Of a DNA stretch of 64,000 nt, positions 1 to 10,827 are shown one piece after another. The translations under genes were made by a program, and so were the position numbers. Under the pieces are notes generated by a model, which saw only the letters and a program-made list of their open reading frames with translations, was not told the DNA's origin and did not search any database. The stretch's first letter is position 1. Every line of letters begins with the position of its first letter. The stretch lies in contig NC_066530.1 in assembly GCF_024679095.1 (NCBI RefSeq), positions 20,012,310 to 20,076,309 on the forward strand, written 5' to 3'. This DNA is from Eriocheir sinensis (taxonomy: Eukaryota > Arthropoda > Malacostraca > Decapoda > Varunidae).

Positions 1-1
1 C

Positions 2-3000
2 CTAGGACTGAAGGAGAGAGAAGGAGGGAGGAAGAGAGAGAAGGAGAAAAGAGAGGGAAGGAGAAAAGAGAGGAAAGGAGAAGAGAGAAGATGCTGAAGG
101 CTTTTTATACACACATATACGAAGCCTCACGCCACACTCACGAGCAGTCTTGAAGGTAAGGTTCGACCGAGCACTCTTGAAGCTCTGCCGACCGACGGAG
201 GACGCTGCAGGACCCACGCCGTTGACAGGACTCACAGGAACCCCGCCAGCCGCGCCATTAGGAACCCCTCCATTGGCATCCCCTGAGGAAGGTAAAGAAA
301 TCCTATTGAGGTGCCTTCCCTTGATGGTGGTTAGGTGTTAGAGGGAATGGGATCTCTTTTACTTGAGGGACAGAGTTTTGAACCGAAGCGAAGGAGATCA
401 AGTGTTAAAGAAGACCTGATTTCTTGTAACGTAGACAAAGTAAGTGAAAGTAAGTGAAAGGAGTTTAAAGAAAAGAGAAAGTCTGTTATCGGGGAAGGAA
501 GGAATCACCGCTCACCTTTCTGGTCCCACGGCTGCTGGTTTGAGGTCAGTAGGAAGAGGTAGGCGACAGAAGCAGGGATCAGGGCACAGAGGGGCACCAG
601 CCACACGCCCACCCACCCGCTGTGCCCCGCCTGGAACACAAAAACGCATTACTGACTAGCGGGCGGCATTCTTTCAAGAGGAGAGTATCAGGACACCTCT
701 ACCCTCGAAATCGACCTCTCTTGACCTATTTTTTTGTTTGGTTGTAACAGCGTCTAGCTCCTCTTCTTCCTCCTTCTTCTTCCTCCTCCTCCTCTTGACA
801 GCTCTCCCCAATGCCTCACCATCCCTTCCCTCCACTTGACACCTCTCCCCAATGCCTCACCCTCCCTTCCTTCCTCTTGACAGCTCTCCCCAATGCCTCA
901 CCATCCCTTCCCTCCTCTTGACAGCTCTCCCCAATGCCTCACCCTCCCTTCCCTCCTCTTGACAGCTCTCCCCAATGCCTCACCCTCCCTTCCCTCCTCT
1001 TGACAGCTCTCCCCAATGCCTCACCATCCCTTCCCTCCTCTTGACACCTCTCCCCAATGCCTCACCCTCCCTTCCCTCCTCTTGACAGCTCTCCCCAATG
1101 CCTCACCATCCCTTCCCTCCTCTTGACAGCTCTCCCCAATGCCTCACCATCCCTTCCCTCCTCTTGACAGCTCTCCCCAATGCCTCACCATCCCTTCCCT
1201 CCTCTTGACAGCTCTCCCCAATGCCTCACCATCCCTTCCCTCCTCTTGACAGCTCTCCCCAATGCCTCACCCTCCCTTCCCTCCTCTTGACAGCTCTCCC
1301 CAATGCCTCACCCTCCCTTCCCTCCTCTTGACAGCTCTCCCCAGTACCTCACCATCCTCTTGACAGCTCTCCCCAGTACCTCACCATCCTCTTGACAGCT
1401 CTCCCCAATACCTCACCATCCTTTCCCCCTCCTCTTGACAGCTCTCCCCAGTACCTCACCATCCTCTTGACAGCTCTCCCCAATGCCTCACCCTCCACTT
1501 GACAGCTCTCCCCAATGCCTCACCATCCTCTTGACAGCTCTCCCCAATGCCTCACCCCCTCATCCTTACCTCAGCCAGTCCACACACCGCCAAGGGACAC
1601 GCCGCCGCCGCCACCACCGCCACCACATCCAACACCCGTGTCACCCGCCAGGCTCCCAGGGGCGCCATGTCATCCAGGTTCAGCCGGTAGCCCATCCTGA
1701 CCACGCCCAGCCCCACCCCCGCCAGACCCACGCCCACGCCCACTAGCACCTCGGCGGAGTCCAGACCAGCTGTTGACATGGTTATCAGGGCGGCCACGAC
1801 CAATATAGTGCCTGGAGACGAGGAATGGTAGCTGTAGTAGTAGAAGTAGTAGTAGTAGTAGATTATGCAGTTTAGTTCTGGTCACCTTTTTTTTTTTTTT
1901 TCTTACAACAAAGGAGGCAGCTCAAGGGCACACAAAAAAAGAAAACAATAATAAAAAAAAAGCCCGCTACTCGCTGCTCCTAAAAAAGAAACAAAAGAGG
2001 TGGCCGAAAGCAAGATCAAATACGGGAGGAGAGGTGTCCTGATATCCTCCTCTTGAAAGAATTCAAGTCGTAGGCAGGAGGAAATACAGATGAAGGAAGA
2101 TTGTTCCAGAGTTTACCAGCAACTACCTTACTATAGAATGGATATCAAAATGTTAGAATCGGAACAGAAGAAGATGACTAGGATGATTCACGGGTTAAGA
2201 AACTTGCCATACGAGGAAAGACAAACAATAGCATTAGTTAGACCTCATCTTGATTATGCGGTTCAGCTCTGGTCACCTTACCATAGAATGGATATCAAAA
2301 TGTTAGAATCGGAACAGAGGAGGATGACAAAGATGATTCACGGGTTAAGAAACTTGCCATATGAGGAAAGACTTAAACAATAGCATTCTTATGTACTTAC
2401 CCAACACGACGGGGGTGCGGCGGCGAGTGAGAACGGTGAGAGGTCGCTTCATGGACAGCTTGGAGGCCAGGAAGAGGTCAACCCGCACCTCCACGCCCAC
2501 CACAAGCGCCGCCACCGCCACCACCCACCCGCCCTGCGCCAGGGAAGGAACTGTTGGCTCTCACGAAGTACAGAGATGGTGAAGAGTGTGAGGGAGAGAG
2601 GAGAAGGGAGGGAGAGGGAGGAAGGGAAGGAGAAAGAAAAAGGAGATAAACTGGAAGGAAAGAAAAGGTCAATATAGAAGATTATGAAGGATTGGAGGAA
2701 GGAAGGAAGAAATTGAGGGATGGAGGAAATAAGAGAGGGAAGGAGGAAAGGAGAGAAAAAGGAGGAGAAGAAACCAGAGAAATATAGATTGAAATAAGAA
2801 ATAAAATGTGTATACAAATAAATCAATACAGAAAATGAAGAATTAGAAAGGAGAGACGGAGGGAGGGAGGGAGGAGAGAGGAGAATGAAGGAGGATTGGA
2901 GAAAAGAGAATATGAAACAAGAGGAAATGATTGTAGGAGAGAAAGGATCTATAAAAGGAGAGTTACCCCGTTAGCACTCAAGCCTTATATCCCAACCCTA

Positions 3001-6000
3001 AATAAAAGCGCATCACCAGACAGCCACTACTCACGGCGCCGGGCTGGTCGAGGTGCGTGTAGGTGAGGCAGAGAGGCAGGCCCAGCAGGAGGGTGTGCAG
3101 CATCCAGGAGTTGGCCAGGTGCACCCCGACACACGCCCACACCCCGCGGCAGCCCAGCACTTGCCTCCACTGCGTCTCCTTCACGTGGCAGACAAATGGA
3201 GGGAAAGAGAAGATGCGTCACAGAGTATATCGAGAATTAGACGTAAAAACTGCATCCCACTCCTTCATATTACGTCACAGGCATATGGAAGAGGGAGAAT
3301 AAGTTGCGTCACACTCCTACGAAAGTCAAACATATAAAAAAAACGAAAAAATTACCCCACACTCCTACAAAAATCAAGCAGTTGTAAGAAGAAGCCTACC
3401 TTGTGAGGGGCTTCCACGGGGGGCTTCGGCAGCAGGAGACACAGCGGAGTGAGGGCCACTGCCAGGCTGCCCATGACGTACGGCGCGGCGTACCACTGCG
3501 GGAGGCTCCCCAGCCCCGCCCCCACGCCCGTACCCAAGGCAGGCCCTGGTGGGGAGACATTGTACCCTTAGAATACCAGGGTCGTAATTTCTGGGGGGCT
3601 ATACCCCCCCAATGTTATTTACATAGGCCTCAAAATGCCCCTAAAAATCTACCAAAATTAAGGGCCTGAATTATACCTCAGATTATCTTAGAATACCCTT
3701 AAATCACACTTAGATTAACGTTTTCCCTAACCAAGTATCGTAGCGAACACGTATAGAAGAGACAGAGAAAGTATTAGTAACGGTCATAGTAGCAATCACG
3801 ACTCACACACACACACACGTCTACTCACCCATGTAGACGAGCACCGCCATAGCAGCCCTGCCAGATGACGGGACGCCCTCCAGCACCCGCACCACCGCCG
3901 GGTAGCTCACGCCCTGCACCACGCAAAGAGACAGAACATAATGTAAGAGATCGGGAAAGGAAGGGAAGAGCGCCGAACGATTCCCACACAATGCAAAAAA
4001 TAGCTGCAAAGGACAGGGGAGTGGCTGCCTGCTCCTATTACTCCCATGAAATCCTACTATAGCTATCCTTCTGTTATCCTACACATGCAAATATTTCACC
4101 TATCGAATATGAAGAGGTAGAGAAAAGCCCCTTGGTGTTCAAACAGGTTACGGGGCTTACTTGAACGGCTCCCTGCACTATCCTGAGCGCCAGAAGAGCC
4201 CAGGGACCAGCTAAGGATATGGCGTGGGTGAGGAGCCCGAACAGACCCGCCAAGCCCTGCGACAAGGCCAGGACCCTCACGACGCCGACCCTGCAGGGGA
4301 ACACACATGCGCCTCAGCTCGGTACTCTCAGACCCTTGCGAGAAAGACGTGAAATATAGAGAAAGAACATTGAAAAAGGGTTACTAGAGAGGTCGTGAAG
4401 GGTTCTTGTTGGTTGTTGGTTGTATTAGCGAAAGAAAGCAGGAGAGACAAATTAAGAGGTGAAATATAGAGAGAAAAACATTGAAAGAGCTTTATAAGAG
4501 GCGTCAAAAAGGAGAAGAAATAAAGGGAAAAGAAGGATAAGGAGGAGGAGGAGGAGGAAGAGCTGCTAATACGAAAGGGAGAAGGGAGAGGAACTGATAA
4601 TAATGGATGAGGAAAAGTTAATGAAGGAAGATGAGAAGAAGGAGGAAGAGGAGAAGGAGAAGTAAGATTAAAAGAAAAAGACGAGGAGAAAGAGGAAGAA
4701 GAAGAAGAACAAGAACAAGAACAAAAACAAGAACAAGAAAAAGAAGACAAAACCAAATCAAAACAAAAAGAAAAAGAGGTTATCAGAGGTGTCATATGCC
4801 TTAAGTTAGTGCAAGAAAACCACCTCTACGTACTTATCCATTAGTGTATCGGCGAGCAGAGAGCTGAAGAGCCACCCCCAGAAGACAGAGCTTAACACGA
4901 CGCCCTCCAGAAATAGGGTCCAGTCCTCCTGTGGGTAGAAATGAATGTAAGTGTTAACCATGGATCTAAACAGTCTTCTACCTCTCAAATTCCGCCTTAG
5001 TGTTGCCTCTCCCTCTCTCTCTCTCTTCTATCGATATTTTCATGCTGGCTGCTCTTCTGAACCCATCCTACTCCCACGGCCCCGCTGCACACGACTTTCT
5101 ACTCTAGCTCATCCCTATTTCCAAATCCCTTATGCAAGAGTTAACCAGCATCTTCACTGTTTCATTCAATCATTCCTACACCTCCTAATTCTGCTTTTCC
5201 TTCTTGTCTTTCTTCTTTTATTTCTGTTACTTCCCTCCTCCTCTTTTTTTTTCTCTCTCTCTCTCTTCTATCGATATTTTCATGCTGGCTGCTCTTCTGA
5301 ACTCATCCCACTCCCACGGCTCCGCTGCACACGACTTTCTACTCTAGCTCATCCCTATATCCAAATCCCTTATGCAAGAGTTAGCCAGCATCTTTATTCC
5401 TTCATTCCTTTCACTGGTAAACTCTGGCGCTTTCTTCGTCTGTATTTCCTCCTGCCTACGACTTGAACTCCTCCTCCTCCTCTTCCTTCTCCTGATTCTG
5501 CATTTTCTTCTTATCTTCCTTTTTTTCTTACTTTTCCTCTTCCTCCTCCTCCTTATCCTTCTTTTTCTCTTACTTCTTCTTCTCCTTTGATATCAGTAGT
5601 TTCTCCCTCTTCTCCCTCTCTTGTTATGAGCTCCTCCTCCTCCTTTTCAGACTCGTTATAAGGGAGGACGTGCTGCTCTAACCCAACTCGCTCGCTCGGT
5701 TACAAGGTTAAGGCTCTCTCTGATTACATTCACTAACGACGTAATATAATGTGGCGATAAGGGTTCATCTGAGGTGTTCTTATCGCTGTTGTTATATTAT
5801 GATTGGTGTTGTGGTTATCGTTGGGCTTGCTATTGGTACTGCTCTCTGTTGTTGTTGTTGTTGTTTTCTTTCTGGACTTTTGTTTTGTTTTATCGTTAGT
5901 AGTGCAATCATTAATATTATTGTTGTTACTGGTTGTTGTTTTATGCTTTTTTTATTACTTATTTTCGTTATTTTTACCATTGATCCATTTTTCTAGCAAC

Positions 6001-6007
6001 AACAACA

Positions 6008-6071
<64 letters not shown>

Positions 6072-6092
6072 TTCCTCCTCCTCCTCCTCCTC

Positions 6093-6129
<37 letters not shown>

Positions 6130-8704
6130 CACTACACTAATTAACTTAACCTTGCCCCTCACACTTGTCTCTATACACCTGGACACACACACACACCTCC
6201 GTCCCTTCCCTCAAGGCTCCCACGCAGCCCTTCAATCTTCCTCTCTATCAGTTTAGGAACAAGCATCTTTTATCTTTCTTGGCCACTTGTCTCTTCGAAA
6301 TTGAATACACTGATTGGCTTTGATTTACGTAATGAGAAAATATGTCTACAGATTGAGTGCGGGACGGAGAGACTCAAACTGTAAACGTCTCTTATGATTT
6401 TGAGTTTCCTGTTCATGATTAAGTGAATGTGAGTGTAATGAGAGATAAGATTTAGCAGTTTTGTTATGTATTTTTATGTCATAAGATAAATGCAAACCAG
6501 ATTTTAGTGGGAAACGGAGAGAGAGAGAGGGAAGGGAGAGAGGAAGAAGAGAAAGGGAGAGAAGAAAGGAAGGAAAAGAGAGAGAAAGTGGGTGATGAAA
6601 AAGGAGAAGAAACAGAGGAAACGGAGAGAAACGGGGAAGGAAAAGAGAGAAAGGAGAGAAGGAAGAGGGGAAGATACAGAGGAAACGGAGAGAAACGGGG
6701 AAGGTAGAGAGAAAGGAGAGAAGAAACAGGGGAGGAAACGGAGAGAAACGGGAAGGTAGAGAGAAAGGAGAGAAGAAAGAGGGGAAGAAATAGAGGAAAC
6801 GGAGAGAAACGGGGAGGGAAAAGAGAGAAAGGAGAGAAAGAAGAGAAGAAACAGGAAAGTAACAAAAAAATGACCAGGTAACGTAATATTACCTAATGCA
6901 CAACTCACAACAACTCAGCCCAACAAAATCACGACACCAGGGTTCGAATCTCCTCACCTTGAACTCATGTCCCTCCACTGATGACGTTCGAGCTTGCCTT
7001 TCCTCCAAATCTTCTTCCTCTTGTAGCTGGTGTCCCAAGTCTTCGTATGCTGTCGGTGTTCTTGTCCCCGTCTTCCCGTTCTTGTCCTGTACGTGTCTTG
7101 ACCCGCTATGGACAAATTTGAGGATGGCGTGACTCTCCACCTCCGTCAAATGACCCTCTATGCTTCTCTCTCTTCTCCGTGTTGGTGGTTCGCTTTTCAC
7201 GGCTTTCACTTCTTCGTATGCTGTTGGTGTTCTTGTCCCTGTCTTCCCGTTCTTGTTCTGTACGTGTCTTGACCCGCTATGGACAAAGTTGTGAATTGGG
7301 TTACTCTCCATCTCCGTCAAATGACCCCCAATGCTTCTTTCTCTTCTCCGTGTTGATGGTTCGCTTTTCACGGCTTTCACTTCTTCGTATACTCCTGATT
7401 TTGCTGTTATTGACTTCCTGTTCTTGTCCTGTACGTGTCTCGACCCAATATCGACAAGGTTGTGAGTTGGGTTACTCTCCATCTCCGTCAAATGACCCTC
7501 AATGCTTCTTTCTCTCCTCCGTGTTGATGGTTCGCTTCTCACGGCTTCCACTTCTTCAAGATGTAAATTGGCGCCCTTTCCACCCCGTAGGAGATACAAG
7601 GGAGGTCTAGGTATCACATTTTCGCCCCTATGATCCTTCTTCGGCACTCCGTCACCCACTCTAATGCCCTCGTCCGTGCTAGTTCTTCGTCTGAATGAGG
7701 GAACGGCTGCTGGGACACGGGATAGCCCAGACTGGTTGCTTTTCTCTGTTTTAGCTTCGAATGACACCTTAGAATGATCAGTTAACTTTTCTTTATGCTC
7801 TGATGTCTTCCAAGTTTCGTGTGATGTAGAATGGTCACTTTCCTCTCTATGTGGCTCGTGAAACACAGTAGCATAATCAGTTTTCTTTCCTCTCGCTTCT
7901 GATGTCTCCCAAGCTTCATTTATCACCGTTGAATGATCACTCTCCTCTCTTTCCGTCTTCAGTTTCTCCCAAGCCTCGTGTGACACCGTGGGATCAGACA
8001 CAGACGAAGAGGAGGGCGAGGAGGGACCTGTCACTTCCACGGCATCACTGACCCCAATCTCAGTCCCTGCTAGACTCTGAAAAACGGGAGGAGGTGGTGT
8101 GTTTACGACTACCCCATCAATGCCTCGTCCTTCAAACAGCCTCTCGCCTTGTTTTCCTCTCCCTAAGGTCGTTTCTGTTGAGTGTTGAGTGTTTGGCGAC
8201 AAGTTTGCACTCTCCCCGACATCGTACGACCTTGTGAGGTTGTATTTTTGAAAGCCACGGGAAAGGTTGCTTGGGGATGGGGGAGAGGCTTGAGGGTCTG
8301 TGGGGGATAGATTAGCGGGGGTTTCAGGTGTCGTCAAGTTTGCACTCTTCGCGACATCGTACGACCTTGTGAAGTTGTCGTATTCTTGAGAGCCACGGGA
8401 AAGGTTGCTTGAGGATAAGGGAGAGGCTTGGGGGTGTGTAGGGTTTAGGATAGCGGGGATTTCAGTGGTACCGGGTGAGGTTTGGTCGTCAGCGGCGGCG
8501 ATCGTGGGCAAGGCGGTGAGGAGAGAGTCGCGAATGCCGTGGTGGGTAAGCAGAGCGGCGAAGCACACAGCCGCCCGCACCCACCCTGAAAAAAGCAGAT
8601 AAATAACGATAATAAATGATAAGTAAAACACCTAAAGGTTATTAAATACATTCTGGGTGTGTGTCTCCCTCTCACTAACCTGATTCATCGGTGAACTTCC
8701 TCAT
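2..8704 (-). CDS. SLC17-like MFS anion transporter with giant first lumenal loop (11 coding exons)
   Basis: Coding exons in transcript order: 8704-8680 (ATG), 8585-6958, 4928-4834, 4290-4161, 3913-3829, 3545-3400, about 3178-3035, 2533-2401, 1811-1570, 630-516, 282-2. All have AG/GT borders and the phases join without a break, giving about 1007 residues. Seen motifs are [20 protein letters not shown] (TM1, residues 9-28), [29 protein letters not shown], the [19 protein letters not shown] helix, [12 protein letters not shown], and a C-terminal helix followed by QQPWD. This order is typical of SLC17 members (vesicular glutamate transporters, sialin, phosphate cotransporters), which move organic anions, often driven by protons. 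The usual family length is about 480-600 residues; the excess is one loop between TM1 and TM2. The Glu normally found in the QGxxEGVxYPA motif is Gln626, so transport chemistry may differ. The 3178 border (alternatives 3169, 3175) and the low-complexity C-terminal tail to the stop at 2-4 are uncertain. Substrate cannot be inferred. Confidence 0.85.
670..735 (+). repeat. Dispersed poly-T repeat family, short copy
   Basis: It contains tcaagaggagagtatcagga followed by cacctct..cgacctctcttg, matching 16815-16870 on the same strand and 2000-2065 in inverse orientation. It is unclassified and probably a SINE-like element. It lies in the last introns of the SLC17-like gene. Confidence 0.5.
797..1556. 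repeat. Intronic 41-bp minisatellite
   Basis: About 18 tandem copies of a 41-bp unit (core gacagctctccccaatgcct, then caccctcccttccctcctctt) fill the intron between the last two membrane-coding exons of the SLC17-like gene. Units after about 1330 are shorter because they lack the middle cccttccctc. The unit is pyrimidine-rich on the plus strand. Confidence 0.95.
1834..2065 (-). repeat. TAG microsatellite followed by poly-T dispersed repeat copy
   Basis: A short (GTA)n array (1834-1862) is followed by an inverse copy of the dispersed family seen at 16815-16960 and 22605-22680. Shared parts are the poly-T run, the agcccgctactcgctgctcc block and the gaggtgtcctgatatcctcc block. Confidence 0.55.
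2090..2383 (+). pseudogene. LINE reverse-transcriptase C-terminal fragment
   Basis: The reading frame encodes [20 protein letters not shown] followed by [20 protein letters not shown] and EERLKQ, the hallmark end of reverse transcriptases of non-LTR retrotransposons. The ESEQ..LPYEER block occurs twice (about 2125-2220 and 2290-2375), so part of the element is duplicated. It is intronic and lacks the catalytic region, so it is a dead fragment. Confidence 0.75.
2580..2960. repeat. Purine-rich (GA/GGA) intronic tract
   Basis: Almost pure A and G on the plus strand with no coding signal. Similar tracts occur in the same gene at 4340-4790 and 6515-6860. Confidence 0.7.
4340..4790. repeat. Purine-rich intronic tract with a short duplication
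   Basis: A/G-rich sequence between exons 4 and 5 of the SLC17-like gene. The gtgaaatatagagaaa..cattgaaa block is duplicated (4350-4377 and 4460-4486). Confidence 0.6.
5011..5395 (+). repeat. 240-bp-spaced direct duplication
   Basis: A block of about 145 bp starting with cttctatcgatattttcatg and containing cacacgactttctactctag occurs at about 5011-5155 and again exactly 240 bp later at 5251-5395, with CTCT-rich sequence between. It is intronic. The open frames through it are repeat-derived. Confidence 0.85.
5997..6130. repeat. (TAC)n microsatellite
   Basis: About 130 bp of TAC/CTA triplets interrupted by a short CCT run at 6071-6093. Confidence 0.95.
6515..6860. repeat. GA-rich degenerate tandem repeat
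   Basis: Repeated ggaaacggagagaaacgggg and agagaaaggagagaag blocks of about 55-60 bp lie in the intron downstream of the large loop exon. Confidence 0.75.
6958..8585 (-). CDS. Large exon of the SLC17-like gene: TM1 plus about 520-residue lumenal loop
   Basis: This single 1628-bp exon starts after the acceptor cttttttcag and ends at GAGTTCAAG before gtgagg, joining in phase to GAGGACTGG of the next exon. After TM1 it encodes a hydrophilic Ser/Thr/Pro/Glu-rich stretch with several N-glycosylation sequons (NLS, NFT, NLT). Three internal repeat types are visible. Two copies of a block containing [17 protein letters not shown] lie at about 8200-8460. Degenerate HEAWE/ESDHST blocks lie at about 7750-7990. 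Three 57-residue repeats containing [16 protein letters not shown] lie at 7041-7553. SLC17 proteins normally have only a short glycosylated loop here. Lumenal or extracellular location follows from family topology and the sequons. Confidence 0.8.
7041..7553 (-). repeat. Three in-frame 171-bp coding repeats
   Basis: Units begin at 7041, 7212 and 7383, with the next boundary at 7554; the period is exactly 171 bp (57 codons). They encode [20 protein letters not shown] and what follows. Because the period is a multiple of three the frame is kept, which supports translation. Confidence 0.9.
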
Positions 8705-8770
8705 GGTTGGAGGCAGCGGGCGGGGCGGCGGCAGGCGGGGAGTTCCTGGCGGCGACTCGGCTCTCTGCTG
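8680..8770 (-). CDS. Start exon of the SLC17-like gene (5'UTR plus MRKFTDES)
   Basis: Acceptor ttccccag lies at about 8771-8778 and donor gttagt follows 8680. The ATG at 8704-8702 opens MRKFTDES, and the last base joins GG of the next exon to give Gly. The upstream 66 bases are GC-rich 5'UTR. No in-frame upstream ATG is seen in this exon. Confidence 0.75.
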
Positions 8771-9258
8771 CTGGGGAAGGAGAAGAGGAGAGGGAGAGAA
8801 AAGTGAGGAGCATTGGGTATTAATAGGACTGAAAATATGCAATGGACTGGGTGTTGTCCCTGTGAGGTGGATTATTCTGTAGCTTACTTTAACTCTAAAT
8901 ATTAATGTTATCTTAGTAATTGTTGGTTAGTTATCCCTCCTCAGAGCACGAGGTGAAAGTCTACCTAAGTTTGCCAAGAGTAGCATATATTGTCTACCTC
9001 AGCTTGGCTATTAATACAAGAAGCTCTAGATATTAAAGTAAGCTTATAGAATGCGAAATAAGCTTATAAATAACAAACTGACGGAATCTGGACCTCACAA
9101 GTAACCTCTCGTACATTAAAACTCATTATCATTAATAAAAAAAATATCGTATAGTTACGTACAGCCTTTTGGAACAGCTAAAGTGTCTGGGAGGGCGAGG
9201 CGGCATGACCACGGTGAGCTGAGACCTCCCGTTGGGGCTTCTGAGGCGGGGAAATCAC
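8771..9258. other. AT-rich stretch upstream of the SLC17-like start exon
   Basis: Apart from GA-rich sequence at 8775-8800 nothing recognisable is seen. It is probably the first intron if the 9259 donor is used. Confidence 0.4.
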
Positions 9259-9400
9259 CTGGAGAAGACCTGGAGACTGCCGCGGGGAGGGAGTCACTCT
9301 TTGGCTGCCGCGGGGAGGGAGTCACTTTTAAGCTGCCGCACGGAGGGAGTCACTCTTAGTTGCTTGTCCTCCGCCGCCTCACACGACAATGCGATGTTTA
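9259..9400 (-). promoter_or_regulatory. Possible first non-coding exon and promoter side of the SLC17-like gene
   Basis: On the minus strand a GC-richer stretch ends in tctccag before gtgatt (after 9259), a possible donor for a 5'UTR exon. The stretch contains three direct repeats of about 29 bp (9276-9362; core gccgcggggagggagtcact). No TATA box or transcription evidence can be seen. This is tentative. Confidence 0.25.
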
Positions 9401-9479
9401 CCTGCAGGAGTTGAGGTTCTTTGAGCGTCGGTATTCTCAGACGCTTCCACTTCTCATGTCAACTCTTTCCAAAGGCCGA

Positions 9480-9615
9480 AGAGATCAATCGGGTTCCAAC
9501 GAGTGTTCCTTTAGGTTCAGATCACAGTAGAAGGGTTAGACTACCACCAGGGTCATTCAGCTACCCCTGGAAGTGCCTAAAACTCCCATGAAAGTCTTCC
9601 CAAATGTGTGTGTGC
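9480..9615 (+). repeat. Dispersed repeat family R1, copy 1
   Basis: It contains gatcaatcgggttccaacga, a cagtagaagggttagactac block and accaccagggtcat, followed by aaactcccatgaaagtcttc. The same order of blocks recurs inverted at 9885-9995 and elsewhere (35.3, 47.4, 50.6, 52.2 and 58.8 kb). No coding or terminal repeat was recognised. Confidence 0.7.
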
Positions 9616-9884
9616 TTGGGTTCTGTCGTAAGCGGGGTCAAACGGGCTGCGTGCGTGCGTGAGTGACCTTCAGGCCTTCAACGCAATCTCCGGTTATAAC
9701 GATTAACGCTATCTTGCCACTCGTTCCCTGTCTTTAAGAATCACTGATACATTATCTAGCACAGCTGCATCTCGCTTTAGCTTCATACTTTGAACTGTTG
9801 TTGCAAGGCGCAGGATACTAGGAAAACGAACATTTGCAGAAGAAAAAGCGTCATATTCATAAACATTTCGAGCATGGGAGTGTA

Positions 9885-9995
9885 GGGCATTTCCAGGGGT
9901 ATTTTATGACCCTGGTGGTAGTTTAACCCTTCTTCTGTACCATGAATCTAAAACCGGACTCATTAGAACCCGATTGATCTCCTTTTTGGCCTATG
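9885..9995 (-). repeat. Dispersed repeat family R1, copy 2
   Basis: It is inverted relative to copy 1: tatgaccctggtggtagttt, then cttctgtaccatgaatct, then attagaacccgattgatctc. Copies 1 and 2 form an imperfect inverted repeat around 9616-9884. Confidence 0.7.
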
Positions 9996-10069
9996 GAAAT
10001 AGATAATGAGGGATGGGTGGGGTGGACGCGTCTGACAAAACCGATCTAACCCTTGACACCTTCCAACGG

Positions 10070-10540
10070 TTTAGACTCGCATAGCAGTAAACAACAGTGA
10101 CATGGCTTAGGGTATATGAGTTACCTTGGATATAGGAGCATGATACTAGGAGAATGAACCCTTTGCAGAAGAATAAGAGGCCATTCACAGCTTCCTACAG
10201 TATAGAATCGCATAGCAGTGAACAAGTGACATAGGCGAAAATGTGTGGAGTGGAAACGGTGGCTTTGGATACAGGGATGTTAGAAGAATGAGTGATACCC
10301 TCAAAAGTGTATGGAGTGGAAACAGTGGCTTAAGGTATGGGGGTCCTTGGTTATAGGAGACACAAGAGCTGCCATAAGAAAGAGATGATGCCAGCAAGAA
10401 CGTATGGAGTGGAGACGGTGGGAAGAGAAGAGAAAGGATGCTGTGTTGGTTTTGTGTTGCTGAAGGGACTAGGGAAAGGAAAAGGAAGGGAAGGGGTAGT
10501 GTTAGTTTTGTGTTGCTGGTACTCAAAGTCAATTCTCACG
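10070..10540. repeat. Degenerate tandem repeats around gtatggagtggaaacggtgg
   Basis: Variants of tgtggagtggaaacggtggc followed by ttggatataggag recur at about 10105, 10240, 10310 and 10400. The region is intergenic and no gene is visible. Confidence 0.5.
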
Positions 10541-10827
10541 TCCATTTAAACTTTTTTGCGCTCTATCTTAACACATAAAGACCTGTGATAGCACGCCATT
10601 ATATACTCTTAACAACACACACAGAACTCTTGAGTGTTCATATCTCCGGCCACACACACACACACACACACACACACCATGGATTTCATAACTCTTGCTT
10701 GGTGGTACTGCTTCTCGTAAATCAGTTGGGGATTAAGTAGGGATTAAGTGACTGGCAAGGGACATGACATTAATTTAGCGATAACATGATCTTGTGATAT
10801 ATGATGCCTTAAAATATGTTGTCTCAA

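Noticed and set aside
5749..6144. Hydrophobic open frames suggesting a membrane protein
   Set aside because: They consist of TTG/TTA-rich and TAC-repeat translation inside an intron on the opposite strand.
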